A stretch of DNA of 64,000 bases from JAAFIP01 sp031367325 (GCA_031367325.1 JANLPQ010000101.1:1-64000), one strand, 5' to 3'; positions 42,197 through 50,916 are shown, numbered from the stretch's first letter. Program-made: numbers and translations. The notes: a model not told the origin generated them from the sequence alone.

Positions 42197-42237
42197 GGCG
42201 CGCGCAGGTGTGTGCGCCTGCGCATGTGCGTGCGCGA
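42197..42237. other. Alternating purine-pyrimidine (Z-DNA-prone) tract between SET and topB
   Basis: The 118-base divergent promoter region contains three runs of strict purine/pyrimidine alternation rich in GC/GT steps: 42198-42206, 42208-42217 and the 18-base TGCGCATGTGCGTGCGCG at 42219-42236. Such tracts flip to Z-DNA under negative supercoiling, the substrate of the topoisomerase encoded next to it. Confidence 0.6.
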
Positions 42238-42284
42238 GACCTGCATTGTAGTGGGTTGTATGTAATTAGTGTGAGAATGCCGAT

Positions 42285-45269
42285 ATGAAAACTTTAGTCA
42301 TTGCCGAAAAACCCTCTGTAGCCCAAGACATCGTGCGGGCGCTAACGCCCGTGTGGGGCAAGTTTGAAAAGCACGACGAATACTTTGAGAGCGACAGCCA
42401 CATCGTCAGCTCTGCCGTGGGCCACTTGGTAGAAATCCAAGCGCCTGAGGAGTTTGACGTCAAGCGCGGTAAGTGGAGCTTTGCCAACTTACCCGTCATC
42501 CCGCCGTACTTTGATTTGAAGCCCGTAGACAAAACCAAAACGCGTTTAAACGCGGTGGTGAAACTGGCCAAGCGCAAAGACGTGGGCGCGATTGTCAACG
42601 CCTGTGACGCGGGCCGAGAGGGCGAGTTGATCTTTCGTTTGATCGAGCAATACGCTGGCGGCAAAGTGCCATTGGGCAAACCCGTCACCCGCCTGTGGCT
42701 GCAAAGCATGACACCGCAAGCCATCCGCGATGGTTTTGACAACCTGCGCAGCGACAAGCAAATGCTGCCTCTGGCCTATGCCGCGCGCAGCCGCAGCGAG
42801 GCCGACTGGCTGGTAGGCATTAACGGCACCCGCGCCATGACAGCGTTTAACTCGCGCGATGGCGGCTTCTTTCTCACCACCGTGGGCCGCGTGCAAACGC
42901 CTACGCTGGCCATCATGGTGGAGCGTGAGGAGCAAATTCGTAAACACATCTTCCGCGATTACTGGGAAATTCACGCTTCGTTTTTGAGCGAAGCTGGTGA
43001 GTACCCCGCTAAATGGTTTGACCCGAAGTGGAAAAAGGGCAGCGATGCTGGCACGGGGGAAGGGCCCAGTGCTTCTGAGCTCAGGGCCGACCGCATTTGG
43101 AACGAGCGCGATGCGCAAGCCATTGTCGATGCCGTTAAAAGCAAATCTGCCAGCGTTACCGAAGAAAGCAAACCCACCACGCAAGCGTCTCCCCTGCTGT
43201 TCGATTTGACCAGCCTGCAGCGCGAGGCCAACGGCAAATTTGGCTTTAGCGCCAAGACCACGCTGCAACTGGCGCAAAGCCTGTACGAGCGCCACAAGGC
43301 GCTAACCTACCCGCGTACCGACTCGCGTGCACTGCCAGAAGACTATTTGCCGGTCGTTAAAAAGACCTTTGAAATGCTGTCGGACGGTGGCCACAAACAC
43401 CTTGAGCCGCATGCGTTGACGGCGCTGAACAATGGCTACATCAAACCCAGTAAGCGTATTTTCGACAACACAAAAGTTAGCGATCACTTTGCGATTATCC
43501 CAACCCTGCAGTCACCTAGTAACTTGTCTGAAGCCGAGTTTAAGCTGTACACGCTGGTGGTGCGCCGCTTTATGGCGGTGTTCTTCCCTAGTGCGGAATA
43601 TCAAGTGACTACGCGGATTACTACAGCGGTCGGACATAGTTTTAAAACTGAAGGCAAGGTGCTGGTTAAGCCCGGTTGGCTGGCCATTTACGGTAAGGAA
43701 GCTGACGACGAGATCGAGAAAAAGGACGGCAAAGACGGGGAAGCTGGCAGCAAAACGCTGGTCGCCGTGAAACCCGGCGAGATGGTGCGCAACGAAGTGG
43801 CCGAAGCCAAAGCTCTTAAAACCCGGCCCCCCGCGCGTTACAGCGAGGCGACTTTATTGGGCGCTATGGAAGGCGCAGGCAAGCTAGTAGACGACGACGA
43901 AATGCGCGAAGCTATGCAAGAAAAAGGCTTGGGCACACCAGCCACGCGCGCCGCCACCATTGAAGGTTTGCTCAACGAAAAATACATTTTGCGCGAAGGC
44001 CGCGAGCTGATCCCCACGGCCAAGGCTTTCCAGTTGATGACGCTGCTGCGCGGCCTGGGTGTAGAGGAATTGTCCAAACCCGCACTCACAGGCGAGTGGG
44101 AACACAAGCTAGCGCTAATGGAGCAGGGCAAGCTCAGCCGCGAAGCCTTCATGGCCGAGATCAACGCCATGACGGAAAAAATCGTCAAAAAAGCCAAAGA
44201 ATACGACCGTGACACCATCCCAGGCGACTACGCTACGCTCGCCACACCGTGCCCCAACTGCGGCGGCATCGTAAAAGAAAACTACCGCCGCTACACCTGT
44301 ACCGGCAAGGCGGGTGCGGCAGAAGGCTGCGGCTTTAGCTTTGGCAAATCGCCCGCAGGCCGCACTTTTGAGCCTACCGAAGTCGAAGGCTTTATCCGCG
44401 ACAAAAAGATTGGCCCATTGGAGGGCTTCCGCTCTAAAGCTGGTTGGCCTTTTGTGGCAGAAATTGCGCTGAAGTACAACGAAGAAGAAAAAAACTGGAA
44501 GCTAGAGTTTGACTTTGGCGAAGACGCTAAAGCTGCCGAGACGGGCGAGATTGTCGATTTGTCAGCCAAGATGTCGCTGGGCGCTTGCCCCAAGTGCGGC
44601 AGCCCGGTCAAAGAGTTTGGCAAAAGCTATGTGTGCGAAAAATCGGTGCCCACCGAGGCACAAGTGACGCCCAGCTGCGACTTTAAAAGCGGCCAGATTA
44701 TTTTGCAGCAGCCGATTGAGCGCGAGCAAATGACCAAGCTGCTGGAGACCGGCAAAACCGATTTGCTGGACAAGTTTGTGTCGATGCGCACACGCCGCAG
44801 CTTCAAAGCCTTCTTGTCGTGGAACAAAGAAGAAAACAAAGTGGGCTTTGAGTTTGAAGCTAGCAAATACCCACCGCGCAAAACCGCAGCGGGTGCTGCA
44901 AAAGGTACGCCAGCACGGCCTGCTGGCAAAGCGGCTGCAAAAAAATCGGCCGTCAAAACACCAGCCGCTAAAAAAGTAGCAGCTAAAAAAACCGTGGCCA
45001 AAAAGGCTGCTGCAAAAACCACCGAGCCCAAAGTGCCACGCGCTGGCACGCTCAAGCCCAGCGCAGCGCTGGCCGCGGTGATTGGCGAGGGCTTGTATGG
45101 CCGTGGCGAGGTAACTAAAAAGCTGTGGGACTACATCAAAGCCAATGGCCTGCAAGACGCCAAAGACAAACGCAGCATCAACGCCGATACCAAGCTAGCG
45201 GCCGTGTTTGGCCAGCCACAAGTAACGATGTTTCAAATTGCGGGCCTGATTGGCAAGCATTTGAGCTGA
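42285..45269 (+). CDS. topB: DNA topoisomerase III with H1-like tail and SWIB domain
   Basis: A 994-residue type IA topoisomerase. It has a TOPRIM domain at the start (TLVIAEKPSVAQDI with Glu7; NACDAGREGELI), then GVGRVQTPTLA-type core (TTVGRVQTPTLAIMVEREE) and the catalytic Tyr342 in TYPRTDS. Further on come GTPATRAATIE and LTGEWEHKL. Past the usual 650 residues it has two zinc-ribbon repeats (CPNCGG...GCGF; CPKCGS...SCDF) and topoisomerase C-terminal repeat modules. A Lys/Ala-rich H1-like stretch follows (866-918, DNA 44880-45038), then a SWIB/MDM2-type domain (about 919-994). It relaxes and decatenates single-stranded DNA. It is convergent with the cNMP-domain gene and divergent from the SET gene. 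Confidence 0.95.
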   Translation: MKTLVIAEKPSVAQDIVRALTPVWGKFEKHDEYFESDSHIVSSAVGHLVEIQAPEEFDVKRGKWSFANLPVIPPYFDLKPVDKTKTRLNAVVKLAKRKDVGAIVNACDAGREGELIFRLIEQYAGGKVPLGKPVTRLWLQSMTPQAIRDGFDNLRSDKQMLPLAYAARSRSEADWLVGINGTRAMTAFNSRDGGFFLTTVGRVQTPTLAIMVEREEQIRKHIFRDYWEIHASFLSEAGEYPAKWFDPKWKKGSDAGTGEGPSASELRADRIWNERDAQAIVDAVKSKSASVTEESKPTTQASPLLFDLTSLQREANGKFGFSAKTTLQLAQSLYERHKALTYPRTDSRALPEDYLPVVKKTFEMLSDGGHKHLEPHALTALNNGYIKPSKRIFDNTKVSDHFAIIPTLQSPSNLSEAEFKLYTLVVRRFMAVFFPSAEYQVTTRITTAVGHSFKTEGKVLVKPGWLAIYGKEADDEIEKKDGKDGEAGSKTLVAVKPGEMVRNEVAEAKALKTRPPARYSEATLLGAMEGAGKLVDDDEMREAMQEKGLGTPATRAATIEGLLNEKYILREGRELIPTAKAFQLMTLLRGLGVEELSKPALTGEWEHKLALMEQGKLSREAFMAEINAMTEKIVKKAKEYDRDTIPGDYATLATPCPNCGGIVKENYRRYTCTGKAGAAEGCGFSFGKSPAGRTFEPTEVEGFIRDKKIGPLEGFRSKAGWPFVAEIALKYNEEEKNWKLEFDFGEDAKAAETGEIVDLSAKMSLGACPKCGSPVKEFGKSYVCEKSVPTEAQVTPSCDFKSGQIILQQPIEREQMTKLLETGKTDLLDKFVSMRTRRSFKAFLSWNKEENKVGFEFEASKYPPRKTAAGAAKGTPARPAGKAAAKKSAVKTPAAKKVAAKKTVAKKAAAKTTEPKVPRAGTLKPSAALAAVIGEGLYGRGEVTKKLWDYIKANGLQDAKDKRSINADTKLAAVFGQPQVTMFQIAGLIGKHLS

Positions 45270-45331
45270 CGTTTGCTGGCGGGCTAGGTGTGCTGTGCGG
45301 CACCTAGCGCTTTACCCGAGCAATGCAAAAC

Positions 45332-45358
45332 AAAACGGCAACCTAAGGCTGCCGTTTT
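45332..45358. terminator. Bidirectional terminator between topB and the cNMP-domain gene
   Basis: AAAACGGCA (45332-45340) and TGCCGTTTT (45350-45358) form a perfect 9-bp stem with loop ACCTAAGGC. A-rich and T-rich ends on both sides make it usable from both strands, fitting its place between convergent genes 63 bases after the topB stop. Confidence 0.8.
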
Positions 45359-45378
45359 GCATGGTTGCAAAATTCGCT

Positions 45379-46077
45379 TTAGGTCACTGCGCCGCGCTTA
45401 GGCCTGTTGCCCAACCTGCGCGCCACCACGGATCCTAGCGACATCACCAGTGCCAATGCAATGGCGCTGTGGCGGTTGGACAGCTCGGTAAATCGCATAG
45501 GGGTCAGGGACCATAGCTTACAGCGGTTGGCGGCTTGTACCGTGGCATTGCGCGGCATGCGCGAGAAGAATGCACCCTCGCCCACACACGAGCCCGGGCC
45601 AATGATGGCCACGTGCGCTTGCGCATTAGCGTCAGTGTGGTACACATTAAGCGCACCCGACTCGATGAAATACACTGTGGTGTCTTTGGAGCCTTGCTCG
45701 ATCAGCGCTTGACCTTCTTCCATAGTGAAGGTTTGCAGATAGCCTGCTAGAACTTGCCACTGGGCCACACCCAATGTGAGTTTGACGCTGTCGGGGCTGT
45801 CGGCATGTTGCAAGGCCTGCAGCAGACCAATTACGCTTGGCGGCATGCCCGGTGCATTGGTGGGCACAATACCGCTAGGGCCAAAGCCGCTGTTGCTGAA
45901 ACCTCCGCTGTTGGCAAAGCTGCTGTTACCAAACCCACTGGGGGCAAAGCCACTATTTCCGAAGGTGCTATTGGCTACTTGCGCACGCAAAGCGCTATCG
46001 CGCGGCATAACGCGGCTTTCACTTTGGGTGGGTAATGGCCTTGTGGCCCCCGTCCCAGGTCCATCATTTTTAATCAT
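45379..46077 (-). CDS. Cyclic-nucleotide-binding domain protein with N-terminal Asn-Ser-Gly-Phe repeats
   Basis: A 232-residue protein. Residues 36-69 are a short-period repeat of NSGFG/PSGFG/NSSFA type. Residues 100-215 form a Crp-like cNMP-binding domain (FTMEEGQALIEQGSKDTTVYFIESGALNVYH and IGPGSCVGEGAFFSRMPRNATVQA). No DNA-binding HTH follows; the C-terminus is a short helix ending RRLGNRPKRGAVT. The phosphate cassette GEGAFFSRMPRNATV keeps Arg-Asn-Ala, so cAMP or cGMP binding is possible. It might act as a sensor/adaptor. Family and role beyond the domain are unknown. Confidence 0.82.
   Translation of the reverse strand: MIKNDGPGTGATRPLPTQSESRVMPRDSALRAQVANSTFGNSGFAPSGFGNSSFANSGGFSNSGFGPSGIVPTNAPGMPPSVIGLLQALQHADSPDSVKLTLGVAQWQVLAGYLQTFTMEEGQALIEQGSKDTTVYFIESGALNVYHTDANAQAHVAIIGPGSCVGEGAFFSRMPRNATVQAANRCKLWSLTPMRFTELSNRHSAIALALVMSLGSVVARRLGNRPKRGAVT
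45871..45972 (-). repeat. In-gene 15-bp-period repeat coding for NSGFG-like units
   Basis: Six to seven imperfect units of about five codons (NSTFG, NSGFA, PSGFG, NSSFA, NSGGFS, NSGFG, PSG) at residues 36-69 of the cNMP-domain protein. This is a slippage-prone region likely to vary in length between strains. Confidence 0.85.
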
Positions 46078-46248
46078 AGTATCTAAAGGTAAGCTATTTG
46101 GCCTAGTAAAGCAAGTTTCGGTTGTAATGAGTTACGTTTGCAATGAATTTTTACCAATGGTCATTCCTAAGGTTTGTGTGACTGCATAGTTTTATAACGC
46201 ATTTTGCCCGATGGTAAGCTTACTGCGTGTAACTACAGGAGTTTAATG

Positions 46249-47043
46249 ATGGATTTGGGTATTGCAGGCCGCTGGGCCTTGGTAGGTGGCGCAAGCAAGG
46301 GGCTGGGCTGGGGCTGCGCGCAAGCACTGGCGCGCGAGGGTGTGAATGTGGTCATGGTCTCGCGCGGGGCGCAGGTGCTAGAAGCCGCCGCTGACGCTTT
46401 GCGGTCAGTCTGCCCGGCCACCATACTTACAGTAGCAACCGACATCACCACGCCCGACGGCCGCGCGCGGATTTTTGCAGCTGCAGGTGGCCCGGGCAGT
46501 AACTTTGACATCGTCGTCACCAACGCCGGTGGCCCACCCACAGGCGACTTTCGCACTTGGACCCGCGACACTTGGCTGGCAGCTATTGATGCCAACATGC
46601 TGACCCCTATCGAGCTGATCAAGGCCACCGTCGATGGTATGGCGGCACGCGGTTTTGGCCGCGTTGTCAATATCACCAGCAGCGCGGTGAAGTCGCCAAT
46701 TGATATCTTGGGCTTATCTAACGGTGCACGCAGCGGCCTAACGGGTTTTGTGGCGGGTGTCGCGCGCAGCAGCTTAGCCGCCCAAGGGGTCACATTAAAC
46801 AACCTGCTGCCAGGCATTTTTGACACCGATCGTTTGGCAGGTAATTTTGCAGCAGCGGCTAAGAGCAGCGGCAAGACAGCTGAAGAAGTGCGCGCCAGCC
46901 GTATTGCTGCACTGCCAAACAAACGGTTAGGTACACCCGAAGAATTCGGCGCGTATTGCACATTTTTATGCAGCATGCACGGCGGGTATATCAACGGCCA
47001 AAACCTGCTGATCGATGGTGGTAGTTTTCCGGGGACGTTCTAG
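46249..47043 (+). CDS. SDR-family oxidoreductase lacking the canonical YxxxK
   Basis: A 264-residue short-chain dehydrogenase-like protein. It has a modified cofactor motif GGASKGLGWG, the NAGGPPTG strand and DANMLTPIELIKATVDGMAARGFGRVVNITSSAVKSP with Ser in place. Where Tyr-x3-Lys is expected it reads LSNGARSGL, as in a known subset of FabG-like SDRs with a Ser/Asn-Arg variation. It may still reduce a substrate or be a binding protein. The start is ATG 46249 with AGGAG seven bases upstream (ATG 46246 is an alternative). Confidence 0.87.
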   Translation: MDLGIAGRWALVGGASKGLGWGCAQALAREGVNVVMVSRGAQVLEAAADALRSVCPATILTVATDITTPDGRARIFAAAGGPGSNFDIVVTNAGGPPTGDFRTWTRDTWLAAIDANMLTPIELIKATVDGMAARGFGRVVNITSSAVKSPIDILGLSNGARSGLTGFVAGVARSSLAAQGVTLNNLLPGIFDTDRLAGNFAAAAKSSGKTAEEVRASRIAALPNKRLGTPEEFGAYCTFLCSMHGGYINGQNLLIDGGSFPGTF

Positions 47044-47045
47044 TA

Positions 47046-47125
47046 CGCTATTGATTACATGGCTGCTTGAGCATGATTTACTTGGGTTACAAGGCTAAAT
47101 TGCTCTTAAAAATGCTCTTTTAGGG
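47046..47125 (-). repeat. Dispersed palindromic repeat, copy 15 (degenerate core)
   Basis: ACGCTATTGATTACATGGCT then GCTTGAGCATGATTTACTTGGGTTACAAGG; core ATGGCTGCTTGAGCAT at 47059-47074. It begins three bases after the SDR stop, and a TTAAAAATGCTCTTTTAGGG block continues the flank homology to the composite copies. Confidence 0.85.
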
Positions 47126-47174
47126 AGCATTTGACTGTCGAGCAGTTCTTTCTTGGCATCTTGGTCGCGTACGC

Positions 47175-47247
47175 ACGGTTGGGCATGTAGCAATCGCCCT
47201 CTCAACTGGGGTAACAGAAATCGGTCGATCGCTACATGCCCAACCGT
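47175..47247. repeat. 22-bp inverted repeat between SDR and alr
   Basis: Arms 47175-47196 and 47226-47247 are inverted copies with one mismatch (pattern ACGGTTGGGCATGTAGC..TCG), separated by 29 bases. The place, between two convergent genes, fits a terminator or a mobile-element footprint. No T-tract follows, and it is not similar to the large palindromic elements. The surrounding 47044-47333 contains no gene. Confidence 0.8.
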
Positions 47248-47333
47248 GTCGCCAAATTAGTTGGCGCGCCACATTGATCGCAAGTGAGATTAAGCCAGTA
47301 AATAAACCTTAGCCAAGTCACAAAACTAAGAAA

Positions 47334-48449
47334 TTAAGAATCCTCAGCCTCAACCACAGTAGGCACACGCTGCGCTAATGCACACATCAGCTCGTAGCCC
47401 ACCGTGCCCGCAGTGGCCGCTACCTCATCGATCGGCAACACCGCACCGTTGCTGGCACGCCCCCACAGCGTCACTTCGGTGCCCTGCTGCACAGCCTGCA
47501 TGCCGGTAATGTCTACTGTAATCATGTCCATGCTAACGCGGCCTACCGTGCGCGTGCGCACGCCGTCCACTAACACAGGCGTGCCTGTAGAGCATAGGCG
47601 TGGATATCCGTCGGCGTAGCCACAGGCCACTACCGCAATACGCATCGGTTTGTCCGCCACAAAGCTAGAGCCATAGCCGACAGTGTCGCCTGCTGACAAG
47701 TCACACACGCTCAGCACCTGCGTTGACAAAGTCATGGTGGGTTGCAAATCCCAATGTTGCACCGAGTGTTGTGGGTAGTCGGGAGCGCTGCCATACAGCA
47801 TGATGCCGGGGCGCGTCCAGTCAGTAAGGACTTGGTCCGCGCTGTAACGCAGCGTGGCGGCGCTATTGCTCAGCGATCTTTCGCCAGGCAGGTCTTGGGT
47901 CGTTGCGTTGAATACGGCCAGTTGGTGGGCAATGCCATCCGCGCCGCAGCGCTGCCCATCGGCGTCGCTAAAGTGCGTCATCAAGGTAATTTCATCGACT
48001 TGAGGTAACCCGTTAAGCCGTGTCCACGCGCTACGAAAGCTCGCAGGTTTAAAGCCCAGGCGGTTCATACCCGAGTTCATTTTTAAAAATACGCGGTGCG
48101 GCACATTGGTTTTATGCGCCGCCAGCATATCGATTTGCTCGCTGCAATGCACCGTATGCCATAGCAACAAACGCGAGCACAGCTCGAGGTCGCGCAGCTC
48201 GAAAGCGCCTTCTAGCAACAAGATGGGGCCACGCCAGCCAAGGCTGCGCACGCGCTGGGCTTCGTCCAGATCAAGCAGGGCAAAGCCGTCGGCTGCGCGA
48301 AATCCGTCAAAAACGCGCTCGATACCGTGCCCGTAGGCGTTGGCTTTGACCACCGCCCATACTTTGGCATCGGGCGCTCTGGCGCGGGCGCGCGCTAAAT
48401 TATGGCGCAGACCGGCTGTGTGAATGGTGGCTAATATAGGGCGCGGCAT
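47334..48449 (-). CDS. alr: Alanine racemase
   Basis: A 371-residue PLP-dependent fold-type III enzyme making D-Ala for peptidoglycan. It has the PLP lysine Lys35 in VVKANAYGHG, KMNSGMNRLGFK, LTDWTRPGIMLYGSAP, and the second catalytic Tyr in VGYGSSFVADKPMRIAVVACGYADGYPR. Normal length. It is divergent from lplT (143 bases between). With the dadA gene at 14 kb, the window holds both making and breaking of D-alanine. Confidence 0.96.
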   Translation of the reverse strand: MPRPILATIHTAGLRHNLARARARAPDAKVWAVVKANAYGHGIERVFDGFRAADGFALLDLDEAQRVRSLGWRGPILLLEGAFELRDLELCSRLLLWHTVHCSEQIDMLAAHKTNVPHRVFLKMNSGMNRLGFKPASFRSAWTRLNGLPQVDEITLMTHFSDADGQRCGADGIAHQLAVFNATTQDLPGERSLSNSAATLRYSADQVLTDWTRPGIMLYGSAPDYPQHSVQHWDLQPTMTLSTQVLSVCDLSAGDTVGYGSSFVADKPMRIAVVACGYADGYPRLCSTGTPVLVDGVRTRTVGRVSMDMITVDITGMQAVQQGTEVTLWGRASNGAVLPIDEVAATAGTVGYELMCALAQRVPTVVEAEDS

Positions 48450-48592
48450 AACGGCTGAGTAGATCAGATGGTGAAGATTGCTGGGCTGTCAAGCAGGATA
48501 TTCGCTAGTGTAGGCCCAACCTGATTACGCGGTGGGGTGCCTGCACATGCTATAAAGTCGAGTTGTTGCCAAATAGTTAATCTAATCTTTAC

Positions 48593-49933
48593 GTGAAACG
48601 CGGTTTTTACACCATTATGTCGGCGCAGTTTTTCAGCTCGCTGGCAGACAACGCCCTATTTATTGCTGCTGTGGAGCTACTGCGCGATGAGCGCCAGCCC
48701 GAATGGCAGCGTGCAGCGTTAGTGCCCATGTTCGCGCTTTTCTATGTGCTGCTCGCTCCGTTCGTCGGCGCGTTTGCAGATTCGCAACCCAAGGGTCGCG
48801 TCATGTTGCTGAGCAACAGCATCAAAATCATAGGTTGCCTGATGATGCTAACCGGAGTGCATCCGCTATTAGCCTATGCAGTGGTGGGCCTTGGTGCTGC
48901 CGCTTACTCACCAGCTAAATACGGCATATTGACCGAGCTCTTGCCTTCCTCACAACTGGTTAAAGCCAATGGATGGATCGAAGGTCTGACAATTGGCTCT
49001 ATTATTTTGGGCGTTGTCTTGGGTGGCCAACTGGTAGGACGCTCCGTGTCTCATTTGCTGTTGTCGTTTGATTTTCCATTGGTCGACACGGGCATTGATA
49101 CACCGCCCCAGGCTGCCATTTGCGTGCTAGTTGTTATTTATTTACTGGCAGCATGGTTTAACAATCGTATTCCACTGACGGGTGCCGAGATGCGGGCATT
49201 GCCGCGTAATCTGTTTACCCTGCTGCCTGATTTTTGGACCTGCAATCTGGCTTTGTGGCGCGATAAGCTAGGCCAAATCTCGTTGGCTACTACCACTTTA
49301 TTTTGGGGTGTTAGCGGTAATCTGCGCTACATTGTGCTGGCGTGGAGCGCGGCTGCTTTAGGCTACAACACTAGAGAAGCATCGACACTAGTGGGTGTGG
49401 TCGCCATTGGTACCGCTGTCGGTGCCATACTGGCGTCGCTTAAAACCCGTCTTGAGCATGCGCCAAGGTTAATGCCGCTGGGTATTGCCATGGGCCTGTT
49501 GATGATTGTGCTCAACTTAATTACCAACGTCTGGTTGGCCGCGCCTTTTTTAATTTTGCTGGGCGCTATCGGCGGCTTTTTGGTCGTTCCGATGAATGCG
49601 TTGTTACAGCACCGCGGGCACAATTTAATGGGAGCCGGCCGTTCGATTGCGGTACAAAATTTTAACGAGCAAGCGTGCATTTTGAGTTTGGGTGCCTTGT
49701 ACACCTTGGTCGCTACTGTTAACTGGTCTCGCTTTAGCATCACGCAAAAACTAGGCTTGAGTGCGTTGAAGCCCGAGCAGCTCAGCGCTTATTTGGCCAT
49801 TACGATGTTTGGTTTGCTAGTAGCGGGCATGATGCTGGTGATCAAACGCTGGCATGCGTCCAACTTAGTTCACCACTCGCAAGAGCTAGCTCGATTGCTG
49901 CACATTGCACGCAATGATAATCTGCACGGCTAA
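48593..49933 (+). CDS. lplT: Lysophospholipid transporter LplT
   Basis: A 446-residue MFS-type flippase with a GTG start (48593). It has KRGFYTIMSAQFFSSLADNALFIAAVELL and AAYSPAKYGILTELLPSSQLVKANGWIEGLTIGSIILG, the family's best-conserved parts, and 12 predicted helices. LplT moves lysophosphatidylethanolamine inward for reacylation by the acyltransferase Aas; no aas gene adjoins. It is divergent from alr, an adjacency typical of Comamonadaceae in my memory. Confidence 0.92.
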   Translation: MKRGFYTIMSAQFFSSLADNALFIAAVELLRDERQPEWQRAALVPMFALFYVLLAPFVGAFADSQPKGRVMLLSNSIKIIGCLMMLTGVHPLLAYAVVGLGAAAYSPAKYGILTELLPSSQLVKANGWIEGLTIGSIILGVVLGGQLVGRSVSHLLLSFDFPLVDTGIDTPPQAAICVLVVIYLLAAWFNNRIPLTGAEMRALPRNLFTLLPDFWTCNLALWRDKLGQISLATTTLFWGVSGNLRYIVLAWSAAALGYNTREASTLVGVVAIGTAVGAILASLKTRLEHAPRLMPLGIAMGLLMIVLNLITNVWLAAPFLILLGAIGGFLVVPMNALLQHRGHNLMGAGRSIAVQNFNEQACILSLGALYTLVATVNWSRFSITQKLGLSALKPEQLSAYLAITMFGLLVAGMMLVIKRWHASNLVHHSQELARLLHIARNDNLHG

Positions 49934-49954
49934 ATAACCGCGCTGCTACCCGTG

Positions 49955-50857
49955 ATGCGCCTTCCTACTGCACCTGCAGCCATTACGCGCTTGGCGGTAG
50001 GTGCTTTGATGATCAACGCACTAGTTTGGGGTTTGTCGTGGTGGCCTTTTCGCATACTCCAAAATTATGGCGTGCATCCTTTGTGGGCCACTGCCATGGT
50101 CTACACACTGGTGTCAGTTTGCATCTTGTTGGTACAGCGCGCCGCATGGCGTGGGGTTATGCAACAGCGGGCTATGTGGTTACTGGCACTGGGCTCTGGC
50201 ATAACCAATATCTGTTTTAACTGGGCGGTAACTGAAGGCGACGTAGTACGTGTGGTATTGCTGTTTTATTTAATGCCTGCATGGGCGGTACTGCTAGCTT
50301 GGTGCTTGCTGCGTGAGCGCGTGGATGCGGTGGCATTGGTACGGCTTAGTGTGGCGCTTGCAGGGGTTCTATTGATCCTGAAAACGCCAGGATCTGCTTG
50401 GCCTGTGCCGCAAAGTTTGCCAGACTATCTAGCACTGTTGGGGGGCTTTAGTTTTGCTCTGGTGAATGTGATGCTACTGAAGTTGCGTGATGCTCCTGCT
50501 GCATCACGCATGCTGAGTATGTTTTTGGGTGGTGCGATGATGTCGGGCGCGATAGCGCTATGGGGTGGTGTTGTGGGCTGGGTTCCTGCGATCCCCTATG
50601 TGCAGTTTGACTGGCTTAGTGTGCTGCTGGGACTTACCGTAGCATTTTTGTTTAGCAATCTATCATTGCAGTATGGTGCAGCGCATCTGCGTTCGGGCAC
50701 TACGGCGATCATCATGTTGTCAGAGATCGTGTTTGCATCTTTGTCGTCTGTGATGTTAGGCGCCTCAATATTAAACGCCCGTACACTGCTAGGCGGCGCA
50801 CTGATACTTATTGCAGCTGCTACAGCAGCAATGGCAGACAAGTCAGACAGCCATTAA
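49955..50857 (+). CDS. DMT-superfamily (EamA) transporter
   Basis: A 300-residue permease with ten predicted helices. It starts with ITRLAVGALMINALVWGLSWWPFRILQNYGVHPLWATAM and has the two EamA repeats (VVRVVLLFYLMPAWAVLLAWCLLRERVD in the first; LRSGTTAIIMLSEIVFASLSSVMLG in the second). ATG 49955 is preferred to the GTG one codon upstream. Located 21 bases after lplT, so co-transcribed. Substrate unknown. Confidence 0.9.
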   Translation: MRLPTAPAAITRLAVGALMINALVWGLSWWPFRILQNYGVHPLWATAMVYTLVSVCILLVQRAAWRGVMQQRAMWLLALGSGITNICFNWAVTEGDVVRVVLLFYLMPAWAVLLAWCLLRERVDAVALVRLSVALAGVLLILKTPGSAWPVPQSLPDYLALLGGFSFALVNVMLLKLRDAPAASRMLSMFLGGAMMSGAIALWGGVVGWVPAIPYVQFDWLSVLLGLTVAFLFSNLSLQYGAAHLRSGTTAIIMLSEIVFASLSSVMLGASILNARTLLGGALILIAAATAAMADKSDSH

Positions 50858-50916
50858 CCTAGATTGCAGCTGCACAGCTGTGTTACTGCAAAAGACGCTG
50901 TAAGTTGCACAGCGCT

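Noticed and set aside
42546..43295. 249-codon frame opposite topB
   Set aside because: Antisense to the TOPRIM/core region of topoisomerase III, no recognisable features.
46233..46994. 253-codon frame opposite the SDR gene
   Set aside because: Antisense shadow with no domain; the SDR on the plus strand has clear motifs.
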